From NCBI RefSeq assembly GCF_050314555.1, contig NZ_JBNPNH010000002.1:372001-436000 (forward strand): DNA of 64,000 nucleotides. The letters are read 5' to 3'. Under the pieces are notes generated by a model. It saw only the letters and a program-made list of their open reading frames with translations. It did not search any database and was not told the origin of the DNA. The stretch is from Spyradosoma sp004558035. GTDB taxonomy: Bacteria; Verrucomicrobiota; Verrucomicrobiia; Opitutales; UBA953. This document shows positions 34,328 to 41,874 of the stretch, in pieces. Positions within the stretch are counted from its first letter, which is position 1. The number at the start of each line of letters is the position of its first letter. Both the position numbers and the translations under genes were made by a program.

Positions 34328-35023
34328 ATGAAAAGCATGAAAAATTTATTGCTGAATTTCGCGTTCTTGGGCGCGGCGACGTGCGCCTTCGCCCAAGAAA
34401 AAGTTTACGACGACGAAATCGACGCTTCGTCCGTTTCGGGAACGCTCGATCGCCCCAACGCCATCGGCGTGAAACCGTTTTTCGCGTTGGGACTCGAAGA
34501 CCTTTACAGCAACGTCTCCGAAAAGGTCGATCTCTATGGTCTCAACTTCGACTACACGCGCGCGCTCGTGGACGGGCGCTCCGGCTCCGTGGAGCTGGTC
34601 GGACTTTGCGGATTCGGTTACGGCGAAGGAAGTTTCTCCTATTACGATTACGGCTCTTACTACTATCATTACAACAAAGCCGAATTCTACCTTTATTCCA
34701 TGAATTTCGCGGCGGGGTTGAACTTCCGTCTGAAGTTCGGCGAAGCGGCCTCGATTTACGTTGGTCCGCGCTTGGGCGTGAACATGTTGAGCGTCCGCTG
34801 CGAAGACGGCGGGAGCGAAGAAACGGCGACTTCCTTTGGCGCGCTTTACGGCGGTGAGCTCGGTCTCGAATTTCATCTCGCTCCGGACGGGACCGCCTCG
34901 CTTGCGTTCGCGGTAGATTATCTCGCTTCCACGGCGACGCCCGAATTCGACGAAGAATTCGAAGGCGAGCTGGACGCTCAATCGTGGCTGTATTTCTGCG
35001 TCGGCATGAAATTCCGCTTCTGA
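34328..35023 (+). CDS. Outer-membrane beta-barrel protein, unknown function
   Basis: This 231-residue protein has a signal peptide (LLLNFAFLGAATCAFAQEK), alternating hydrophobic strands rich in Tyr and Gly, and a C-terminal phenylalanine (VGMKFRF), all signs of an outer-membrane barrel. It follows a lipoprotein gene by 6 bp, so the two are probably one operon. Function unknown. Confidence 0.75.
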   Translation: MKSMKNLLLNFAFLGAATCAFAQEKVYDDEIDASSVSGTLDRPNAIGVKPFFALGLEDLYSNVSEKVDLYGLNFDYTRALVDGRSGSVELVGLCGFGYGEGSFSYYDYGSYYYHYNKAEFYLYSMNFAAGLNFRLKFGEAASIYVGPRLGVNMLSVRCEDGGSEETATSFGALYGGELGLEFHLAPDGTASLAFAVDYLASTATPEFDEEFEGELDAQSWLYFCVGMKFRF

Positions 35024-35637
35024 GCATATCGTCGGCACGCCGGCAGACTTTCAATTCGTCGCCGGTTCCGCGCATCCCCGGGCTTTCGCCCGGGGTTTCT
35101 TTTGGAACAGTCCCGCAGAGAATCTGGAGGCAGAATCCGCAAACGGGAACGCGCGAGCGTCGCGCGGCGAAAGCTCGCACGCGGAGAAATCGCCCGCCGC
35201 GGGAACGAAGACAGGAATGTCTTCGCCCCAAGCGGGTTAAAAAAGCTTAGAGCTTAAGGGTTAAAGCTTAAAGGGAAGTTTGTGTCTGCGGCTCGATGAA
35301 GCGGCAGGTGAGCGAAGCGTGGAGTCATGCCGCCTCTCCTTTAAAACTTTTCTTTAACCTCCTTTGGCTTCGCGGTCTTTCTTCGCGCCTTTACGTCTTG
35401 GCGGGAGAAGGATTTCGAAGGGCAACCGAGACGGTTACCCTCCTTTTCGTGGAATTCGTGCAATTCGTGGATAAAAAATCTGCGCGAATCTGCGAAATCT
35501 GCGGGAGAAAAATTTGTTCTGGCGGATTTCGACGAAGCGGCAGGAATGCCGCCTCTCCCCCTAAATAACTTTTCTTCAACCTTCTCTGACTTCGCGGTTT
35601 TTCTTCGCGCCTCGGCAAGGAAAGGCGCTGGCGGGAA
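35024..35637. other. Intergenic patchwork with a terminator and direct repeats
   Basis: No gene is supported. The phrase 'atgccgcctctcc ... acttttctt(t/c)aacc' with 'ttcgcgg' and 'ttcttcgcgcct' occurs twice (about 35329-35400 and 35549-35612). Between them are worn phrases ('aattcgtgcaattcgtggat', 'aatctgcgaaatctgcggg') and a GAAGGGCAACC hairpin at 35419-35441. Confidence 0.5.
35076..35103 (+). terminator. Intrinsic terminator after the beta-barrel gene
   Basis: CCCCGGGC, TTTC, GCCCGGGG followed by TTTCTTTT, 53 bp beyond the stop of the barrel gene. Not made from the CGGGAACG word. Confidence 0.8.
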
Positions 35638-35934
35638 TCAGAAATCGACGCCTTTGACGAGGCGGCGGACGACCTTGCGGCCCGTCATCGCTTCGTACCA
35701 GGCGACGCAGGGCGCGGGAACGCGCATTTCCGCGAGCAGCTCGTCGAACGCCTGGACGCGCGTCTTCAGCTTGCCCGCGAGCGGGTGAAGCACGAAGGAA
35801 AGGTCGCGCGGACGCGTTTCCGCCGCGCCGGGAACGTCGGCGTAGCAGGCGCGCTTCACGAGCTTTTCCGCGGGAAGTCCGAAATGCCGCGCGATGCGTT
35901 CGCAGATTTCGAAGCGCGAGAGCGCATCGCCGCC
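35638..35934 (-). pseudogene. C-terminal fragment of an RmlD-like sugar-nucleotide reductase
   Basis: The frame reads GGDALSRFEICERIARHFGL, then RPRDLSFVLHPLAGKL, the C-terminal pattern of dTDP-4-dehydrorhamnose reductase-like SDR proteins (GG-LSRyE, RPrDLSLd). The Rossmann N-terminus is missing. At the upstream edge the sequence runs straight into a copy of the S41 protease tail in the opposite strand, so the gene was cut by recombination. An internal ATG at 35859 leaves a 73-residue ORF, unlikely to be functional. Confidence 0.7.
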
Positions 35935-35983
35935 GACTGGGCGCGCAGCCTGAACCGCGTCCCCGCCGAAGCGAACTGAGCGG
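35922..35983 (+). repeat. Duplicated 3' tail of the S41 protease gene
   Basis: These 62 bases match 33197-33258 with one difference, encoding AADWARSLNRVPAEAN and the stop codon. The shared GCGCATCGCCGCC at the junction with the rmlD-like fragment could have served as the crossover microhomology. Confidence 0.85.
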
Positions 35984-36050
35984 CGCGTCCGCGGCGCGAA
36001 GCCCGAAACGGGGTTTGCGTTCCCGCGGGAGCGCGCGTAGCATCGTGCGC

Positions 36051-36980
36051 ATGAAAATCGACTCCGCGATTCCTTTCGTCGCGTTTCTGACCCTTTGCGC
36101 CGTTCCCGCGCGGGCGGACACGTTTTCCGTCTGCGACGAAAACGATTTCTGGGGGCATTGGTCGGACAAATACTACACGAACCACAGCCGCCTCGCCTAT
36201 ACGCACGACGCCGCCGACGCGCCCGGGCGGCATTACTTCTTTTCCGTCGGGCAGGAAATGTACACGCCCGCGGCGCGCTACGTCGAGACTCCGCCGAAGG
36301 ACGACCATCCCTACTCCGCGTTCCTCTACGCGTCCGCCGGGCTCGCGGAAACGCGCGACGACCGTCTGCTCTTCGCCGCGGAGCTGCAGCTCGGCGTCGT
36401 CGGGCCTTCCGCGCTCGGCGAGGAGATCCAGGACGGCTATCACCGCATCATCGGCGCGGACCGCTATTCCGGCTGGGATTCGCAGGTGAAGGACCAGCCC
36501 GGCGTCAACCTGCTCTGCGAACAGCGCGGACGCTTCATGCTTTCGGGTCGGCTCGGCGAAGGCTTCGCGGCGGATCTGATCGTGCGCGGCTTCTGTTCGC
36601 TCGGCACGGTGCGCACGCAGCTTTCCGGCGGCGCGCAGGCGCGCTGGGGCTACGGTCTGCCGCGCGATTTCGGCTGGGCGCCGATGCGGCAGAGCACGTC
36701 GCTCGCGCTCGCGCCCGGCGTTCCCGCGAGCCTCTACGTCTTCGCCGACCTGCAGGCGGACGCGATCGCCTACGACGCGACGCTCGGCGGCGAGCTTTTC
36801 CGCGACCACGATTCCGACCTGTGCGCGTATCCGTTCGCGGCGGAAGCCTCGATCGGCGTCGGCGCCTCGTTCGGCGGCTGGTCCGCCGTATTCTTCCAGT
36901 CGTTCCGGACGCGCGATTTTTCCTCCGCGGATCACCGCGTCTTCGCGTTCGGCGGCTTCCGCGTTTCGTATTCATTTTAA
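36051..36980 (+). CDS. LpxR-like outer-membrane lipid A deacylase (DUF2219)
   Basis: I start at the ATG at 36051 (MKIDSAIPFVAFLTLCAVPA), a signal peptide. The 309-residue protein has the family's CDENDFWG ... DKYYTNHSRLAY opening and GQEMYTP strand, further amphipathic strands, and a C-terminal Phe (FRVSYSF). LpxR removes the 3'-acyloxyacyl chain of lipid A at the outer membrane. The catalytic residues are not all certain from the sequence. A tsaB-like gene starts 12 bp downstream. Confidence 0.82.
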   Translation: MKIDSAIPFVAFLTLCAVPARADTFSVCDENDFWGHWSDKYYTNHSRLAYTHDAADAPGRHYFFSVGQEMYTPAARYVETPPKDDHPYSAFLYASAGLAETRDDRLLFAAELQLGVVGPSALGEEIQDGYHRIIGADRYSGWDSQVKDQPGVNLLCEQRGRFMLSGRLGEGFAADLIVRGFCSLGTVRTQLSGGAQARWGYGLPRDFGWAPMRQSTSLALAPGVPASLYVFADLQADAIAYDATLGGELFRDHDSDLCAYPFAAEASIGVGASFGGWSAVFFQSFRTRDFSSADHRVFAFGGFRVSYSF

Positions 36981-36992
36981 AACTACGTCCGC

Positions 36993-37652
36993 ATGAACCT
37001 CAGCGATTTTCTGCTCATCGACGCCTCTTCGCCCGCGTGCGCGGTCGTCGCCCTGCTCGGGGAAGACGGCGCGTCCTGGCGCGCGTTCGAGACGTCCGCC
37101 GCTCCCGCGCTGGAAGGCGTCTTCGCGGCGGCGGAACGCGTCCGCCCGCGTCTCGACGCGGCGGGCTTTCTTTTCTGCGAAGGCCCCGGCTCGATTCTCG
37201 GCATCCGCGTCGCCGCCGCCGCGATCCGCGGCAGGCTCGCGCTCGGCGCGCGCGTTCCCGTGCTCGCGTTCGGCAGTCTGCACCTCGCGGCGGCGCTGCT
37301 GCTGCGCGCGAATCCGCGGGAACGCGACTTCACGCTCGTCGCCGAATCGCGCATGAACGCGTGGAACGTGCTGCGCGTCCGCGACGGCGCGCCCGAACCG
37401 GATTTCCGCGAAGCGCGCACGCCGGAGCTCGCCGCCGCCGTCGCGGGAACGGTCTTCGCGTTCCCGCATCGCCGTTCGGCGCCGCCGCTTGAATGCGCGC
37501 CGTTGGACGTCCCGTCGCTGCTGCGCGCCGATCCCGCGGTCTTCGCGGAAACGCCTTCGCTGCTGCGCGACCGCGGCGACGCGCCCGACGCCGTGAACAC
37601 CGCGACGCCCGCGGGCTACGCCAAATGGACGCCCGGACGCCACCGCGCGTGA
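36993..37652 (+). CDS. tsaB: TsaB-like tRNA threonylcarbamoyladenosine factor
   Basis: The 219-residue protein begins with an actin-like strand (FLLIDASSPACAVVAL) and has the TsaB signature GPGSILGIRVAAAAIRGRLALG (usually GPGSFTGLRIG). TsaB supports TsaD in making t6A in tRNA. Compared with typical TsaB the sequence is diverged in its C-terminal half, so the call rests mainly on the N-terminal motifs. Confidence 0.75.
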   Translation: MNLSDFLLIDASSPACAVVALLGEDGASWRAFETSAAPALEGVFAAAERVRPRLDAAGFLFCEGPGSILGIRVAAAAIRGRLALGARVPVLAFGSLHLAAALLLRANPRERDFTLVAESRMNAWNVLRVRDGAPEPDFREARTPELAAAVAGTVFAFPHRRSAPPLECAPLDVPSLLRADPAVFAETPSLLRDRGDAPDAVNTATPAGYAKWTPGRHRA

Positions 37653-37692
37653 GCGGAAAGAACCGGACGCCCGAGACCTGAGGCGCGCAAAA

Positions 37693-37732
37693 AAAAAGCG
37701 TTCCCGCGGAATCGACCGCGGGAACGCTTTTT
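37693..37732. terminator. Bidirectional terminator made from inverted CGGGAACG words
   Basis: A 17-bp perfect stem AAAAAGCGTTCCCGCGG and its complement, with a 6-base loop, lies between the convergent tsaB-like gene and the 244-residue protein gene. Confidence 0.92.
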
Positions 37733-37750
37733 GCGAAAAGGAAACGCGAC

Positions 37751-38485
37751 TTACGCGGAAGCCTTTTCGGACGCCTGTTTCTGCGCCTTGAGGAATTCCT
37801 CCTCGTTCACCTTCGTGTAGAGCTTCGACTCGACGATCTCCATCAGGTAGTCGCGCGCGAGCGAGAAGCCGTACTGCTTGATCATCAGGTCGTTGTTCTT
37901 GACGAGGTTTTCTTCCGCCGTCCTGGCGTTTTCGAGCGCCTTCGTCTTTTCCTCGCTGTCGGGCATCTTCGCGACGGAATCCTTGTACGCGACGAGCTGG
38001 CGGCGCAGGTTGTGCATCACCTGGACGTTGTGGCGGAACTGTTCGTTCGCTTCCGCGCCCGGAATTTCCGAAATGAGACGGAACTTGTCGTCGCCCTTCA
38101 CGAGCAGATGGTCCGCGGGAACGTTCGCGTCGTTCTTCGCCGCCGCGTATTCCTCTTCGGTGAGCTTGAGGAAGATGCGCGTCTTGAGCACCTGGTGCAG
38201 GTAATCGCGCGTCAGCGAGTAGCCGTAGGCCTTCGCCATCGCCTGGTTGTTTTCGTCGAGCTTCTTGCCGATTTCCTTGATCTTCGCGAGAGCCGCCTTG
38301 CGTTCTTCTTCCGTGAGCGCGGTCTTCGCGCGCTGGTCGAGCTCGACCATCATCTGGCGCTGGCGCTGCACGAGCTGCACGTTCTGAATGAACTGCGTGT
38401 TCGCCTCGGCTGTATTGATCGTGGAAACGTGGATGAACTTCTGACCGTTCTGCTCGATGAAATCGAGGGCTGTGTTGTCTGCCAT
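37751..38485 (-). CDS. Two-repeat helical protein, no signal peptide (paralogue of 38519-39400)
   Basis: This 244-residue protein has two repeats of about 115 residues. Each opens with xxGxKFxxxSxxxxAEANxQF, continues as a charged helix with (L/V)xxNNxxMxKxYG(Y/F)SLxRDYL, and ends LxxEEYxxAK or VNEEEFLKAQK. It is about 40 percent alike by eye to the next gene, but lacks that protein's signal peptide, so it may stay in the cytoplasm. I do not recognise the family. The 33-bp gap to its paralogue suggests one transcript after tandem duplication. Confidence 0.75.
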   Translation of the reverse strand: MADNTALDFIEQNGQKFIHVSTINTAEANTQFIQNVQLVQRQRQMMVELDQRAKTALTEEERKAALAKIKEIGKKLDENNQAMAKAYGYSLTRDYLHQVLKTRIFLKLTEEEYAAAKNDANVPADHLLVKGDDKFRLISEIPGAEANEQFRHNVQVMHNLRRQLVAYKDSVAKMPDSEEKTKALENARTAEENLVKNNDLMIKQYGFSLARDYLMEIVESKLYTKVNEEEFLKAQKQASEKASA

Positions 38486-38518
38486 GTCTGTTTTGTCTGG
38501 TTGGGTTTTAGAAAAAAA

Positions 38519-39400
38519 TCATTTCGCCTCGTCCGCGATCGCCGATTTCGCGTCGGCGCGCAGCGCCTCTTCCTCGGCGGCCTTCTGCGCCTTGAGGAAT
38601 TCCTCCTCGTTGACCTTCACGTAGAGCTTCGCCTTGGCGATCTCCATGTAGTAATTGCGCGCGACCGAGTAGCCGTAGGCTTCGACCATCTTCTTGTTGT
38701 TCTCGTCGAGAGCCGTCTTGCCCTTTTCGAACTCTTCCTTGAGCGCGTCCTTTTCCGCGCCTTCGGGCATGTTCGCGAGCGCCTTGTCCATCTGCACGAG
38801 GCGGTTGCGCAGCGCGATCATCTTCTGGACGTTGAGCTGGAATTCCGCGCACGCGCGTTCGGGCGCGATCACGGAAATGCGCTGGAACTTGTCGTCGCCC
38901 TTCACGAGCAGATCCTTGTCCGCCTTGATTTCGGGATTCTTCTTGGCGGCGTCGTACTCCTCGTCGGTGAGCTTCAGATAAAGCACCGTCTCCACCGGCA
39001 GGTGGATGTAGTCGCGGGAAATGGAATAGCCGTAGGCCTTCGCCATCGTCTGGTCCGCCTTCTTCAGCTCTTCCGTGAGCTCGTTGATCTTTTCGTCGGT
39101 CGCCGTCTTTTCCGCTTCCGTGAACGCGATCTTCTTGTGCTCGTTCAGGGTGATGAGCGTCTGGCGCAGCTGATTCATGATGCCGACGTTCTTCGTGAAC
39201 TCGTCGTTGGCGGCGGCGGTCGGCAGCGAGGCGACGAGAATGAACTTCTGACCGTTCTGCTCGATGAAGTCGAACTTGCTTTCGTTCGCCGAAGCTTCGG
39301 CGGCGGGAGCGGCGGTTTCCGGTTTGGCTTCCTCGGAAGCGAAAAGCGACGTCGAAGCGAGGACGGACGCGAGGAAGAACAAGGTTTTACTGATTTTCAT
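38519..39400 (-). CDS. Exported two-repeat helical protein
   Basis: The 293-residue protein has a signal peptide (MKISKTLFFLASVLASTSLFA), an Ala/Glu-rich linker, and two repeats with the same landmarks as its neighbour: GQKFILVASLPTAAANDEF ... MAKAYGYSISRDYI and DKFQRISVIAPERACAEF ... MVEAYGYSVARNYY. The repeats look like helical hairpins. Four copies of one unit in two adjacent genes point to internal duplication followed by gene duplication. Function unknown. Confidence 0.75.
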   Translation of the reverse strand: MKISKTLFFLASVLASTSLFASEEAKPETAAPAAEASANESKFDFIEQNGQKFILVASLPTAAANDEFTKNVGIMNQLRQTLITLNEHKKIAFTEAEKTATDEKINELTEELKKADQTMAKAYGYSISRDYIHLPVETVLYLKLTDEEYDAAKKNPEIKADKDLLVKGDDKFQRISVIAPERACAEFQLNVQKMIALRNRLVQMDKALANMPEGAEKDALKEEFEKGKTALDENNKKMVEAYGYSVARNYYMEIAKAKLYVKVNEEEFLKAQKAAEEEALRADAKSAIADEAK

Positions 39401-39632
39401 AAGGGATGATTTTGAATTGATGAATTCGTTTTTAAGGTAAACTTTTCAAACGCCCGATTCAAGAGGAAACGGGCATTTCGCAGTAATCAGCGTTCCCGCC
39501 GAAAAAATTTGTCTGAAATTCCCGCGCCGCCGAAAAGCGGTCTCCCGCCGCCGCGGCTAAAAAAAACACTGCCGCGGGGACGCTTTTTCGTCTAAGCTTG
39601 AAAGTCGCGCGCGTTCGGACGCGCCTCCTTCC

Positions 39633-40691
39633 ATGAACTTTCCTCGACGAAAAATTTTCTTTCTCGGACTCGCGGCGGCGGGAACGCTCCTGCTCGCCGG
39701 CTCGGGAACGCTCTTTTGGCTCGCGCGGCGCGAAATCCGCGCGGGAACGTTCGTCGTCTCGGCGCCGCGGATCACGCCCGACGCGGCGACGGACGCGGCG
39801 CGCGGCGTTCCCGTCGGCGCGCCCGTGGAAATCTCCGCCGACGCGGAAACGCACTTCGGGCTCGAGCCCGCGCTGCGCCTCGAGTTCTCCCTGCCCGAAG
39901 GCCTCGAAGCCGCCGATCGCGTCGAGCAGGAAACGTCGCGCCTCGGACCGCTCCGCCGGACGCGTCTGCGCTTCGCGCTGATTCCGCTCGCGGCGGGCGA
40001 CTTCGCGGACGCCTCGTTCACGGTCGAAGCGCGGGAGAAGGATTCCGGCGCCGCGCGGCGCGTTTCCGTCGCGCTGCCCGCGATCCGCGCCGTGCTGCCC
40101 GAAAGCGCGCCCGACGCGCCGCTCGCGCTCGTCTCGGAATTCGGCGGGGACGCCGACGACGCGTTCCCGCGCGCGCTTTTCGCGCTCGGCGCGGCTGCCG
40201 CCGTCCTGCTCGGAGCCTCCGCGTTCTTCGTTTTCCGCCGCCGGCGGCGCCGCGCGTCCGCGCCTCCGGAAATCCCGCCGTGGACGCGCGCCGAAAGCGA
40301 ACTCGCGGCGCTGCGCGTCGAACTCGACGCCGGGCGCATCGGCTCGGTCGCCGCGGTCGCGCGCCTTTCGGACATCGTCCGCCGCTATCTCGCGCGGCGC
40401 TTCGGGCTTTCCGCCGACGCGATGACGTCGCAGGAATTCTTCGTTTCGATGGAAAAGCCGGACAGCCCGTTCCCGCCGGAGCAACGGCGTTTTCTGCGCG
40501 AATTTCTGAACGCCGCCGACCTGGTGAAATTCGCCGGGCTCGCCGCCGGGCGCGAGCGCACGGACGCCGCCATCGCGCGCGCGGGAACGCTCGTCGCCGA
40601 GACGACGCCGCCGCCCGCCTCCGAAAAATCCGCATCCGCGCCCGCCGCGAAGCCTTCGCCGCGCGCCGTCTCCCGCCATGGAAAACTTTGA
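39633..40691 (+). CDS. BatD-like membrane protein of the Bat operon
   Basis: This 352-residue protein has an N-terminal membrane segment (about 8-30), an extracytoplasmic beta-rich part, a second membrane segment near 186-207 followed by RRRRR, and a cytoplasmic helical domain (LSDIVRRYLARRFGLSADAMTSQEF) as in DUF4381/BatD-type proteins beside BatA and BatB. It overlaps batA by 14 bp, so the two are co-translated. Bat proteins are tied to aerotolerance and envelope stress, by an unknown mechanism. Confidence 0.75.
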   Translation: MNFPRRKIFFLGLAAAGTLLLAGSGTLFWLARREIRAGTFVVSAPRITPDAATDAARGVPVGAPVEISADAETHFGLEPALRLEFSLPEGLEAADRVEQETSRLGPLRRTRLRFALIPLAAGDFADASFTVEAREKDSGAARRVSVALPAIRAVLPESAPDAPLALVSEFGGDADDAFPRALFALGAAAAVLLGASAFFVFRRRRRRASAPPEIPPWTRAESELAALRVELDAGRIGSVAAVARLSDIVRRYLARRFGLSADAMTSQEFFVSMEKPDSPFPPEQRRFLREFLNAADLVKFAGLAAGRERTDAAIARAGTLVAETTPPPASEKSASAPAAKPSPRAVSRHGKL

Positions 40692-41721
40692 ACTGCAGTT
40701 CCCCTGGGCGCTCGCCCTGCTCGTACCGCTCGCGGCGTGCCTCGCGCGCCAGCTTCTGAAACGCGAGCCCGCGCTGCGGATTCCTTCGCTCGCGCGCTTC
40801 CGCGAAGCGGGAACGCCGACGCGCCGCCTTTCGCCCGCGCGGCTCGTTCCCGCGCTCTTCTACGCCGCGGCGGGCGCGCTGCTGATCGTCGCGCTCGCGG
40901 GACCGCGCTTTTCCGCGGGGGAAATCCGCCGGCGCGCCGAGGGCACGGACGTCATGCTCGCCGTCGATCTTTCGGACTCGATGGCGGCGTTCGATCCCGC
41001 GAAGACGCTGCGCACGGACGAGGAAATCGCCGCCGCGCACCGCCGCGGAGAAACGAAGCGCCGCCTCGACGTCTGCAAGGAGGAGCTCGAAAAATTCATC
41101 CGCGCGCGCCCGAACGACCGCATCGGGCTGATCGCGTTCGCGGACCTGGCGTTCGCGGTCTGCCCGCCGACGCTCGACCACGCGTGGCTGCTCAAACGCG
41201 TCGCCGCGCTCGAGCTCCACACCGTCGGCGAAGGCACGGGACTCGCCGCGCCGATCGTCTCCGTCGTCAACCGCACGAAGGATTCCGACGCGAAGCGCAA
41301 AGTCATGGTGCTCTTCACGGACGGCGCGAACACCGCGCAGAACAAGGTCTCGCCCGAGCAGGCGGCGCGCATCGCCAAGGACTACGGGCTGACCGTGCAC
41401 ACGGTCGGCATCGGCGGCGAGCGCGCCTACGTCGTGCAGAACGGCTTTCTGGGCGCGCGCATCGTGCATTATCCGAACGCCTTCGACGAAGCCGCGCTGA
41501 AGAAGATCGCCGAGATCACGGGCGGCGATTACTACGCGGCGGACGACCGGGACGCCATGCGCGCCGCGCTCGCCGAAATCGACAAGCTCGAAAAAAAATC
41601 CGAGGAGCTGCCGCACGTCGCGCTCTACGACGAGCGCGCGGACGCGTTCGCGGGGCTCGCGCTCGCGTGTCTGCTGATCGGATTCGCGCTCTCGCGGGCC
41701 GCGTTCCCGCGGTTTCCGTAA
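40678..41721 (+). CDS. batA: BatA-like von Willebrand factor A protein
   Basis: The 347-residue protein has two N-terminal membrane segments, a VWA domain with a full MIDAS motif (DLSDS, later T of VGEGTGLAAP and FTDGAN), and a C-terminal membrane segment. It probably presents the metal site on the periplasmic face of the inner membrane. It overlaps the gene before it, and the Bat operon continues after an inserted palindromic repeat. Confidence 0.88.
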   Translation: MENFELQFPWALALLVPLAACLARQLLKREPALRIPSLARFREAGTPTRRLSPARLVPALFYAAAGALLIVALAGPRFSAGEIRRRAEGTDVMLAVDLSDSMAAFDPAKTLRTDEEIAAAHRRGETKRRLDVCKEELEKFIRARPNDRIGLIAFADLAFAVCPPTLDHAWLLKRVAALELHTVGEGTGLAAPIVSVVNRTKDSDAKRKVMVLFTDGANTAQNKVSPEQAARIAKDYGLTVHTVGIGGERAYVVQNGFLGARIVHYPNAFDEAALKKIAEITGGDYYAADDRDAMRAALAEIDKLEKKSEELPHVALYDERADAFAGLALACLLIGFALSRAAFPRFP

Positions 41722-41859
41722 TGAAGGTCATGAAAGTGACGGAGGTTATGAAGGTTCATTGCGCTCGGCTTCGCCGAAAAGACTTTCAAAAAAACTTTTT
41801 CGCAAAGCGAAAAGCACTGCAACTTCATGACCTCCATAACTCCGTCACCTCATAACCTC
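41721..41859. repeat. Compound palindromic intergenic repeat, copy 7 (forward core)
   Basis: It begins at the stop codon of batA and ends 15 bp before batBC. Core CGGCTTCGCCG ... TTTCGCAAAGCGAAA, arms GAAGGTCATGAAAGTGACGG and CATGACCTCCATAACTCCGTC. It is the only separation between two genes of one operon, so it must be transcribed. Confidence 0.85.
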
Positions 41860-41874
41860 TTCCATCGCCTTTCC

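Noticed and set aside
35296..35618. Short frames in both strands of the intergenic patchwork (for example 75-90 codons)
   Set aside because: They translate a dispersed non-coding repeat (phrases like 'FLSTNCTNSTKR'), which is often mis-annotated as protein.
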